The notes beneath the pieces are model-generated. The model ran no database searches, was not told where the DNA came from, and saw nothing but the letters and a program-made list of their open reading frames with translations. From Deltaproteobacteria bacterium (GTDB lineage Bacteria > Desulfobacterota_B > Binatia > UBA9968): a stretch of 10,225 nucleotides of DNA. Below are positions 1-5,365 of this stretch, piece by piece. Within the stretch, counting starts at the first letter, position 1; the number at the start of each line of letters is the position of its first letter. The stretch covers positions 1-10,225 of the forward strand of contig JAPUHZ010000313.1 in the NCBI GenBank assembly GCA_027297485.1, in the 5' to 3' direction. Made by a program: the position numbers and the translations under genes.

Positions 1-830
1 TCAGTTAGCTGCCCTTGGGCTGAAAGAACCTCGCGTGCGCGACGTGTTGCCTCGTGAAATGGAAGAAGCCGGACTGCCCATTTAGGGCCCGTGGACTGTT
101 CCCCATGCCTCTGGACCCATTCGTAGAGAACGTTAAAGATCCCCGAAGAAGCGATCTCGTTAGCGATACGATTTGGCGTCAACACAGCAGCGCTGGGATT
201 GATAGGACGCCGACCCAGGGTCCCACGCGCGGCGACAGCCGCAAACAACAAAAGGAGAAACAATCCCAGATGATCCCAAGGCCAGGCATAACGGGCACCG
301 GCCCATGTGGTCGTGCCAAGGTTCAGTGGGACAAGTCGTCCGACTATTAACAGGCAGATCACCGTTCCCATCGCGGTCAGAAACAAAATCCACTTTATCG
401 GATAGGCCTTCGCAACCGTTCGAAGCACCTCAGCATCAAAACCGTGTTCTAGCACAAGATAATTTGGGCGGGAGTCGTAGTAACGGAAGAAGTGGACTCC
501 TGCCATTTCAGCCAGAAAAATCAGAAAGAAAAGCATACCTGCGTAAAAAAAGACGAGCCGTGTAAGGAGCTGTAGCCAGCCGTCCGGCGCCAAAAGGAGG
601 GCCACTGCTAGAATGAGGGTGAACCGACTTACGATCACAGCGTCGAGACGGAATCCGATCCAAAACAGCTTGAGACGGTGCGCCAAAGAAAGCTCGTTCA
701 GGTCTGACGACCGTTCCCAATAGAGCCATAACCGAAATCCCGTAAGAATCAGCAGCGCCATCGTAACAATCAAAGTGTAGACCGATGTTCGGGGAATCGT
801 AGATGCAAAGGTGGTAAGTGAGCTGAGCAC
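1..830 (-). CDS. LTA synthase/phosphoglycerol transferase-family membrane protein, N-terminal part (runs off left edge)
   Basis: Reading leftwards from GTG at 830-828 the frame stays open for 276 codons to the window edge. AGGAGG lies 6 nt before the GTG, which decides the start. The translation has hydrophobic segments at about residues 17-37, 64-82, 88-110, 147-166 and 187-201, fitting the five-helix membrane domain of the LtaS/MdoB (COG1368) proteins. Family-like landmarks are RYYDSRPNYLVLEH at 116-129, the following EVLRTVAKAYP at 134-144, and GRRPINPS at 206-213 with NRIANEIASSGIFNVLYEW at 220-238, the link into the extracytoplasmic alkaline-phosphatase/sulfatase-fold domain. That catalytic domain (metal site, Thr nucleophile) lies outside the window, so activity cannot be checked. 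Family members move phosphoglycerol or similar phospho-groups from lipids onto surface polymers outside the inner membrane. It is the last visible gene of the ligase-ACP cluster. The family call is fairly sure; the substrate is unknown. Confidence 0.85.
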   Translation of the reverse strand, partial: MLSSLTTFASTIPRTSVYTLIVTMALLILTGFRLWLYWERSSDLNELSLAHRLKLFWIGFRLDAVIVSRFTLILAVALLLAPDGWLQLLTRLVFFYAGMLFFLIFLAEMAGVHFFRYYDSRPNYLVLEHGFDAEVLRTVAKAYPIKWILFLTAMGTVICLLIVGRLVPLNLGTTTWAGARYAWPWDHLGLFLLLLFAAVAARGTLGRRPINPSAAVLTPNRIANEIASSGIFNVLYEWVQRHGEQSTGPKWAVRLLPFHEATRRAREVLSAQGQLT

Positions 831-834
831 GGAT

Positions 835-857
835 ATCCTCCTACTCAATCGGAGGAT
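835..857 (-). promoter_or_regulatory. Hairpin enclosing the ribosome site of the LTA-synthase-like gene
   Basis: On the minus strand ATCCTCC (857-851) is perfectly complementary to GGAGGAT (841-835), with a 9-nt loop (850-842). The right arm contains the AGGAGG ribosome site of the GTG start at 830, so folding would hide it. The TGA of the small upstream frame (847-845) lies in the loop, so a ribosome finishing that frame would open the stem. This arrangement is typical of translational coupling. The pairing is seen; the regulatory role is inferred. Confidence 0.5.
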
Positions 858-1036
858 TTATATAAGGAAACCGCCTGATGGTCAACTTGGACCGCTGTGG
901 AAAGCCAGCTACGGAGTGGAGCTGCCAAACAGACGAGCAGCCATCGGGCTTTCATTTGCCAGACGGGAGTGATGAAACCGACAACTCTGTGACGGCAGTT
1001 CAACGGCCGCTCATGGAAAGCCTCTTTTTTACTCAT
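845..1036 (-). CDS. Possible small ORF, 63 aa, unknown function
   Basis: ATG at 1036 to TGA at 847-845, ending 14 bases before the GTG of the next gene. No strong ribosome site precedes the ATG. An internal ATG begins MKARWLLVCLAAPL, a short basic-plus-hydrophobic stretch like a weak signal or membrane segment. The rest shows no recognisable domain. The frame is the same as that of the 70-residue ORF upstream, separated from it by one TAG at 1075-1073. The main support for translation is the placing of its stop inside the hairpin that covers the next ribosome site. It could equally be non-coding spacer or the decayed tail of the upstream gene. Confidence 0.25.
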   Translation of the reverse strand: MSKKEAFHERPLNCRHRVVGFITPVWQMKARWLLVCLAAPLRSWLSTAVQVDHQAVSLYKSSD

Positions 1037-1072
1037 CCACTTTTGGCCGTCTGGTCCGGAATGAGTTCTGAC

Positions 1073-1285
1073 CTAAGCATATATCGACATCCGTAGCTTT
1101 GGCCATGTTCGGAAGTACCGCAAGTATGTCGGGAAGAAGAAAAACTCCACCACCAGCTCCTTGTGGCGCTTTGGTGTGAGCCAAGTGACTGCCTTCCAGG
1201 TCTGCACCCGCGCCACGAGTTTTTCGTTTTCGTGGAACTGGGAGAGTGCCCGGAGAGCATCACGGAAGGTTTGAATCTCTATCAT
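1073..1285 (-). CDS. Small coupled protein after the ACP, 70 aa, unknown function
   Basis: The ATG at 1285-1283 overlaps the ACP stop codon as ATGA, the classic layout for translational coupling, so this ORF is probably translated with the ACP. The product is basic and aromatic-rich towards its C-terminus (EFFFFPTYLRYFRTWPKLRM at about 47-66), suggesting membrane association. I recognise no family. The frame ends at TAG 1075-1073 but then stays open for 76 more codons to 845, so the TAG may be a true stop or a nonsense mutation in a 146-residue gene. The setting (ligase, ACP, small protein, polymer transferase) is loosely like dlt operons, which also carry a tiny membrane protein, DltX, but no sequence similarity is claimed. 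Confidence 0.5.
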   Translation of the reverse strand: MIEIQTFRDALRALSQFHENEKLVARVQTWKAVTWLTPKRHKELVVEFFFFPTYLRYFRTWPKLRMSIYA

Positions 1286-1551
1286 GCCACTCTGCGTTCA
1301 ATCAGATCAAGGATGGCGGACATAGAGAGGAGCTCACCTGGGTCCACACCGTTCTCACGAAAGTCGATGTTGTAGGTCTGCTCAAGATAGAGAATGATTT
1401 GCAGCACCGCCAGGGAATCAATAAGACCTGTTTCCGTCAGGTGTTGGTGCTCATCGATATCATCGATCGGAGAATCCGGCCTCTGGATCGTGCGGAGGAA
1501 TTGAATTAAGTTGGCCTTGCGCTGTTGCCGCTCGCTGGTTGCCTTGTTCAT
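1282..1551 (-). CDS. Stand-alone acyl carrier protein
   Basis: An 89-residue protein of carrier-protein size. GLIDSLAVLQI at 42-52 is the phosphopantetheine attachment motif, with Ser46 as the modified serine; YLEQTYNIDF at 55-64 is the usual helix III region. Such proteins carry an acyl or aminoacyl group as a thioester on the phosphopantetheine arm in the cytoplasm. The gene lies 73 bp after the AMP-forming ligase on the same strand, so that ligase is the likely loading enzyme. No ribosome site is visible before the ATG at 1551, and no other in-frame start fits. It is more like the DltC or polyketide-type free carriers in context than the housekeeping fatty-acid ACP, as no fab genes are nearby. 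Confidence 0.9.
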   Translation of the reverse strand: MNKATSERQQRKANLIQFLRTIQRPDSPIDDIDEHQHLTETGLIDSLAVLQIILYLEQTYNIDFRENGVDPGELLSMSAILDLIERRVA

Positions 1552-1624
1552 TGGGGACTGAAACGGGCGTTTTGGGGCGGACGAGGTAAACTAAAGCCTA
1601 CGCTTGGCATGAGGCAAGGCACAC

Positions 1625-3172
1625 TCAAGGCAGCCTTTCTTCCGAAACGGGAAGGATCTTTTGCAGACCCAAAGGCGCGAGCCCGGCGCATTTCTCCATC
1701 ACCGCGCTTCGGTTGATTTTCCCACGCGAGGTGCGTGGGATTGAGTCCATCAGGTACCAGCGTATAGGCATCTTGTGCTCGGCGAGGTGACATTTCATCC
1801 ACTGATAGAGTTCGCGAATCGTGGCGTTATTGTTATCGCTGAGGGCGATTGCTATGCCAACGTTCTGACCGTATAGCGGGTCATCAAATCCGAACGTGCA
1901 GACATCCATGGTTCGGCCGAACCGCTCGACCACCGCATCGATATCGGCCGGATAGATTTTCATTCCGCCTTTATTGATTTCTTCACGTTCTCTCCCCTTC
2001 AAGTAAAGCAACCCACGTTCGTCGAGAAGCCCGATATCGCCGGGCACGAACCACCCCTGGCAGACTACTTGGCCGGTCAGATCATCCCGTCTGAAATAGC
2101 CTTTCATCAAGGCCGGAGTGTTGATCCAGACGGTACCAAGCTCTCCGGGCTTGCATTCTGCCTCCGGGCTCGGCGGGCTGCTGGTATCGCGGGTTCTTAG
2201 GATCCTTACCACGGCGCCCCACGGTTCGCCGATCAGTCCATCCTCGGGAGTGAAGTCGTCGACGGTAGTCCCGGCTACCCAACTACCGGTCTCGGTGATC
2301 CCATAGGCGTTGAAAACCTGCTGGATAGAGCCCCAGGCTTGTATCTCTCGCCACAGAGAGGCAGACAAAGGTTCTGAGCCGCAATGGATGCGCTTGAGCG
2401 TCTTATGTCTCGGAGACCTGGCCATCTTCAGCGCCAGCCCCCACAGTGAAGGCACGGATGAAAGGAATGTGATCTTGTGTTCATCGATCAACGAGCCCAA
2501 TCGCATGATCAGGTCGGGGTTGAAGGCCGGCGTGATGAATAAGTCTTGCCCCGACAGCCAGGGGAACAGGCAGTTGCAGATCAAGCCGTGCCCAAAATGG
2601 GTCGGCAGCAGGCACAGTGTGCGGCGATAGGCCTCCAGTCCGAGTTTCTCTCGCAAGGTCATCCAGCGAGCGCGAAGCGATCGGTGGGTATGCACAACGC
2701 CCTTGGGGTTTCCGGTTGATCCTGACGTAAAAAGAATGAGCGCGTCGTCATCAAGCCGGATGAGGTTCCTGGGCAACGTCTTTTCGGCCGGGTTATCCGT
2801 GTCGGATGAGACATCAAGGGTGTTGATGACCTGAGTGCCCATGGCCGACATTTGAGCGACCGTCGATAGGTCGGTTTTGTCGTCAACGATGGAGAAACTC
2901 GCGCCAGTCGCCTGTGCCAGAGTCTCGATTTCAAATGCGGTGAGACGGGGATCCATGGGTACGGCACAAGCCCCAAGGTGCCAGATCGCAAGTAGATCGG
3001 CAAAGAACTCCAGTCGGTTGCCAAAATGGATAAAGGCTCGATCGCCAGAAAGCATCCCTTTGGACTGATATTGCCGAATCCGTGCTGCGACCTGACGCGA
3101 GAGTTCCTGAGGATTCCAGCGGCGGCCACTGACCGGTTCGATAAGGTTCCCGACCTTTAGGTCAAAAAACAT
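1625..3172 (-). CDS. AMP-forming acyl/amino-acid ligase (ANL superfamily)
   Basis: 515 residues from ATG at 3172, chosen because AGGAG lies 7 nt upstream. A longer in-frame GTG start at 3343 exists but would add sequence from the insertion-sequence remnant. Adenylation motifs occur in order: P-loop FTSGSTGNPKG at 148-158, NAYGITETG at 288-296, GWFVPGDIG at 373-381, LKGREREEINKGGMKIYP at 391-408 and PRTSRGKINR at 479-488, where Lys485 is the expected catalytic lysine. The enzyme should activate a carboxylic acid as the acyl-AMP and pass it to a phosphopantetheine thiol, here most likely on the ACP encoded next. The substrate cannot be read from the sequence: fatty acid, hydroxy acid and amino acid are all possible. 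It is the first gene of the leftward cluster. The enzyme class is secure. Confidence 0.92.
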   Translation of the reverse strand: MFFDLKVGNLIEPVSGRRWNPQELSRQVAARIRQYQSKGMLSGDRAFIHFGNRLEFFADLLAIWHLGACAVPMDPRLTAFEIETLAQATGASFSIVDDKTDLSTVAQMSAMGTQVINTLDVSSDTDNPAEKTLPRNLIRLDDDALILFTSGSTGNPKGVVHTHRSLRARWMTLREKLGLEAYRRTLCLLPTHFGHGLICNCLFPWLSGQDLFITPAFNPDLIMRLGSLIDEHKITFLSSVPSLWGLALKMARSPRHKTLKRIHCGSEPLSASLWREIQAWGSIQQVFNAYGITETGSWVAGTTVDDFTPEDGLIGEPWGAVVRILRTRDTSSPPSPEAECKPGELGTVWINTPALMKGYFRRDDLTGQVVCQGWFVPGDIGLLDERGLLYLKGREREEINKGGMKIYPADIDAVVERFGRTMDVCTFGFDDPLYGQNVGIAIALSDNNNATIRELYQWMKCHLAEHKMPIRWYLMDSIPRTSRGKINRSAVMEKCAGLAPLGLQKILPVSEERLP

Positions 3173-3203
3173 ACCGGCACTCCTTTTGAGCGGTTGAGGC
3201 CTA

Positions 3204-3232
3204 GTATTACCAATCAACCGATTGATAGGCAA
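3204..3232 (-). promoter_or_regulatory. Candidate promoter with palindromic spacer, ligase cluster
   Basis: On the minus strand a TTGCCT box (3232-3227) is followed after exactly 17 bp by TAATAC (3209-3204), about 32 bp before the ligase start. The boxes match the sigma-70 consensus only in part (4/6 and 3/6). The spacer contains the inverted repeat ATCAA-CCGA-TTGAT (3213-3226 on plus), which could be a regulator site. The position is good and the boxes are weak, so this is tentative. Confidence 0.3.
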
Positions 3233-3452
3233 GGCAGTGATTCCCGCCCTGATCCCTCGATAAAGGGCGCTTGCTTCGTTGTCGCTTCGGGCTTGCATCC
3301 TCACGTACTGGCCTGTACGCTGCGGTGCGATCCCTCGCTCCACCTTGCACCCGCTCCTTTCCGATCCGGGCCTTGATCCTAAAACTGTGGCGCTCTGAGA
3401 CCCCTAGCACCATCGCCGCCTCTGCCATTGTCAGGACTATGGTTGTTTTCAT
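3207..3452 (-). pseudogene. Transposase remnant (N-terminal helix-turn-helix only)
   Basis: ATG at 3452 begins a frame whose first 35 or so residues (LTMAEAAMVLGVSERHSFRI and onward to about 35) look like the helix-turn-helix start of ISNCY/IS1202-like transposases. After about residue 38 the translation loses transposase character, becomes rich in Arg, Pro and Ser, and stops after 81 residues. No catalytic DDE domain is present. The frame begins just inside the repeat-bearing end at 3454-3492, as expected for a transposase near its element end. I read it as a frameshifted and deleted relic. The exact family assignment is from memory of the motif and is not secure. Confidence 0.55.
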
Positions 3453-3453
3453 A

Positions 3454-3492
3454 CCCTGACATAATCACATTACCATTAACCCCTGACATAAT
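3454..3492. repeat. Two 12-bp direct repeats at an insertion-sequence end
   Basis: CCCTGACATAAT occurs at 3454-3465 and again at 3481-3492, giving a 27-bp period. The pair sits directly upstream of the transposase remnant, where the terminal repeat and transposase-binding sites of an element would lie. No matching inverted copy was found by eye elsewhere in the window, so the other end of the element appears lost. Confidence 0.6.
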
Positions 3493-3583
3493 TACTTTGC
3501 TACAACAGGCAAAACGAATCTGTCTTGCGGCTTGTCGGGCTTCCGCTTATAGTGTGGATAATCATGCCTCGGAGCATACGACA

Positions 3584-4642
3584 GTGAACCGGAATTGGCT
3601 TGCCACCATCTTCTTTTTTGTCCTGCTGCTTGTCATTCTCTATCTCGCCTTTCTCATCCTCAGCCCATTTCTCAAAGCCATCACCTGGGCAGCTATTCTA
3701 GCCATCGTCGTCTACCCGGCTTATTCACGGCTGCTCAAACTCCTGAGAGGCAGGGCCACCCTGGCAGCTCTGATCGTCACTGTCCTGATCACGCTTCTCA
3801 TCGTTTTTCCTGCCATGAGAATTTCAGTTTTTCTGTCCCAGGAGGCGGTGGAACTGGGCAAGACAGTTCGTGCCTATGTGAATGGGGATGAGTTCGAGTC
3901 TTGGAAGGGAAATCCTTGGGTGGAGGATTTTGTAAGGCTCTGGGACACGGTTTCTTCAGAATTGGCCTTTTTCAAGATCGATCTGAGAAAAGCTATAGTT
4001 CAGGGGGTGCAGCTTGCTTCTGGATTTTTGGTCTCCCAGGTTAAGGACGTAGCCCAGAATGTCTTTATGTTCGTAGTAAACTTTATCATTGCCCTCTTTA
4101 GTTTCTTTTTTCTAATGCGTGATGGGAAGCAATTTTCTAACAGCATTCGTCGTCTCTTGCCTATGGATCAGGAGCATCAAGAACACCTCTTTGAGAACAT
4201 CGTCAATTCCCTTTTTGGGGTGATTCACGGCTGTCTCATCACGGCCATGGTTCAAGGGCTCCTAGCTGGCCTGGCCTACTGGTTTTTAGACGTACCCTTT
4301 GCCATCCTTCTCGGAGTGGCGACTGCCTTCACGGCCCTTTTCCCTATCGGTGGTTCCGCGCTGATTTGGCTGCCTGTCTCTCTCTATCTATTTCTTCAAG
4401 GGACTTACGTCCAAGGGATCATTCTCCTTGCTTGGGGCGCAGGTATTGTGGGGACCATTGATAATGTTCTTAAACCGCTGTTTATTGGGAGCCGTCTTCG
4501 GCTTCCCACGATTTTTCTCTTCTTCAGTATCCTCGGCGGGCTCAGCCTCTTCGGTGTCCTCGGACTGATTCTTGGCCCTGTCCTATTTGCTCTCCTTGCT
4601 GCCCTCTTGGACCTCTACATCAAAGAGTATGCAAAGGCCTAA
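3584..4642 (+). CDS. AI-2E family transporter (inner-membrane permease)
   Basis: 352 residues from GTG at 3584, with GGAG nine bases upstream; this gives the usual family length. The frame is open back to 3428, but that part is insertion-sequence end and should not be translated. Another in-frame GTG at 3554 is possible. Hydrophobic segments lie at about 6-28, 33-48, 59-84, 156-178, 212-234, 236-255, 260-283 and 306-346. Family landmarks are the FFFLMRDGKQF stretch at 174-184, LFPIGGSALIWLP at 252-264, the DNVLKPLFIGSRLRLPT segment at 293-309 and GGLSLFGVLGLILGPVLFAL at 318-337. The family (PF01594, including E. coli TqsA, YdiK and PerM) exports or exchanges small solutes and ions; the substrate here is unknown. 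No co-transcribed partner is evident. Confidence 0.92.
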   Translation: MNRNWLATIFFFVLLLVILYLAFLILSPFLKAITWAAILAIVVYPAYSRLLKLLRGRATLAALIVTVLITLLIVFPAMRISVFLSQEAVELGKTVRAYVNGDEFESWKGNPWVEDFVRLWDTVSSELAFFKIDLRKAIVQGVQLASGFLVSQVKDVAQNVFMFVVNFIIALFSFFFLMRDGKQFSNSIRRLLPMDQEHQEHLFENIVNSLFGVIHGCLITAMVQGLLAGLAYWFLDVPFAILLGVATAFTALFPIGGSALIWLPVSLYLFLQGTYVQGIILLAWGAGIVGTIDNVLKPLFIGSRLRLPTIFLFFSILGGLSLFGVLGLILGPVLFALLAALLDLYIKEYAKA

Positions 4643-4663
4643 AGGGAAGTGCCCAACTCCCTT
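4642..4663 (+). terminator. Hairpin at the end of the permease gene
   Basis: AAGGG (4642-4646) pairs with CCCTT (4659-4663). AGT (4648-4650) pairs with ACT (4656-4658), leaving one bulged A and a 5-nt loop. The stem begins within the permease stop codon. There is no T-run after it, so intrinsic termination is doubtful; it may stabilise the mRNA end instead. Confidence 0.3.
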
Positions 4664-4691
4664 AGCCCGGCGTTGATGTGGAGAAGGTGGG

Positions 4692-4728
4692 TGCCGGTCG
4701 AAACTGCGATATCGCACAGCATGCCGGT
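4692..4728. promoter_or_regulatory. Palindrome flanked by direct repeats upstream of the OsmC gene
   Basis: TGCGATATCGCA at 4705-4716 is a perfect 12-bp palindrome. TGCCGGT occurs on both sides (4692-4698 and 4722-4728). The group lies about 90-120 bp before the OsmC start and could be an operator. No convincing -35/-10 pair was found; TATAGT at 4752-4757 is the best -10 candidate and has no good -35. The symmetry is seen; the function is inferred. Confidence 0.3.
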
Positions 4729-4760
4729 GGAAAAAGCAAGATGAACCTGAGTATAGTACC

Positions 4761-4780
4761 GGCCGCGATTGGCAGCGGCC
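4761..4780 (+). other. GC-rich hairpin in the OsmC leader
   Basis: GGCCGC (4761-4766) and GCGGCC (4775-4780) form a perfect 6-bp stem with an 8-nt loop, about 33 bp before the OsmC start and just after the TATAGT candidate -10. There is no T-run. It may be a leader structure or chance symmetry. Confidence 0.3.
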
Positions 4781-4813
4781 TTAAAGTCGTGCAAAAAAAC
4801 CCAAGGAGGGATC

Positions 4814-5314
4814 ATGCCTGACGACGTTCAAATCAAAAGAGAAATTGTGCTGGAGGCGGACGCGGAGACCCTGGAGAAAATGCGCAAGGAGGGTCATGCG
4901 AGGGGGTTTACAGTTTATTGTGATGAGAGAGAGCGCACGGGAGGGGAAAATACAGCCCCACCTCCCCTGGCCTATTTTTCTCTCTCGTTGGCTTTCTGAC
5001 TTCTCACCCAAATTTCCCGGTACGGGAAAATGATGAAGACTAAAATCAATAAAGCCCGTATAGTCGTAAAGGCCAAGTTCAAGAGTGAAGGTTCGGTCCT
5101 GGCCGAGACAGTACAGGCAAGGGGGGTGGGCTTTGAAACGAGACTTGAACTGGAGTCTCCAGAGCCTGCGGAGCGGGTGGCAGCAGTTGTGCGAAACGCC
5201 GAAAATGGGTGCTACGTCCTACAATCGATCCTCCATCCGGTCCCGGTTGAACGTAAATTCGCATTAAACGGCTCTGTGTTTGATCCCGAGGGATTTCCAA
5301 AGAGAAGAGACTGA
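4814..5314 (+). CDS. OsmC-family peroxiredoxin, predicted selenoprotein (in-frame TGA = Sec62)
   Basis: ATG at 4814 follows AAGGAGG. The frame gives 61 residues, TGA at 4997-4999, then 104 more in the same frame to the stop at 5312-5314. Read through, the product is 166 residues, normal for OsmC. The N-part has ENTAPPPLAYFSLSLAF at 45-61, the helix before the catalytic residue (family form: ELLLAALAGC); the TGA falls exactly where the peroxidatic Cys is expected. The C-part continues LLTQISRYGK and holds the second cysteine in NAENGCYVLQS (Cys133). A SECIS-like hairpin follows the TGA. OsmC proteins reduce organic hydroperoxides in the cytoplasm using a Cys pair; selenocysteine in place of the first Cys would speed this. 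OsmC-like selenoproteins are known from earlier surveys. A plain nonsense mutation is the alternative, made unlikely by the exact codon position and the hairpin. Automated calling would give two false genes (4814-4999 and 5030-5314). Confidence 0.88.
5000..5038 (+). promoter_or_regulatory. Bacterial SECIS element for Sec62
   Basis: Directly after the TGA, TTTCCC (5013-5018) pairs with GGGAAA (5024-5029) around the loop GGTAC (or GTA if G5019-C5023 pairs). A lower stem forms from CTTC/GAAG (5000-5003 with 5035-5038) and TCA/TGA (5004-5006 with 5031-5033), with U5034 bulged. The loop begins with GG, as in E. coli fdhF, and starts 19 nt after the TGA, within the distance known for bacterial SECIS elements. 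SelB would bind it and deliver Sec-tRNA. The pairing is read by eye, not from computed energy. Confidence 0.8.
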
Positions 5315-5365
5315 GTCCTAATATTTACATCCGCTTAGCCGGGAAATGGAGGTCACCAGCGTTTC

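Larger units (their letters stand above)
3173..3583. other. Divergent intergenic gap holding insertion-sequence debris
   Basis: This 411-bp stretch separates the leftward ligase cluster from the rightward permease. It holds the candidate ligase promoter (3204-3232), the broken transposase (3207-3452) and the repeat pair (3454-3492). Beyond 3492 up to the permease start I see only about 90 bp without other recognisable content. No intact gene is supported here. Confidence 0.6.

Noticed and set aside
2..85. Open plus-strand frame at the left edge ending in TAG, looking like a gene tail
   Set aside because: The minus-strand frame over the same bases continues the LTA-synthase-like protein with clear family landmarks, so the plus frame is its shadow.
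54..565. Overlapping plus-strand ORFs of 86-98 codons and minus-strand ones at 160-393 and 508-729
   Set aside because: All lie out of frame within the LTA-synthase-like gene and have no domain-like content.
1073..1075. TAG read as pyrrolysine
   Set aside because: Nothing in the surrounding protein or genes points to pyrrolysine use, and the downstream half is not clearly protein-like.
3173..3343. 57-residue N-terminal extension of the ligase from GTG at 3343
   Set aside because: The added residues come from insertion-sequence debris, and a strong ribosome site precedes the ATG at 3172, where adenylation-domain similarity begins.
3454..3492. CRISPR-like repeat-spacer pattern
   Set aside because: There are only two 12-bp copies, too short and too few; the transposase next to them explains them better.
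3428..3583. 52-residue N-terminal extension of the AI-2E permease
   Set aside because: It translates the insertion-sequence end including both direct repeats; the family length and membrane start fit the GTG at 3584.
5030..5314. Separate 94-residue gene starting at ATG 5030
   Set aside because: It has no ribosome site of its own, is in frame with the upstream OsmC half, and lacks the N-terminal half of the fold. The selenoprotein reading explains both parts.
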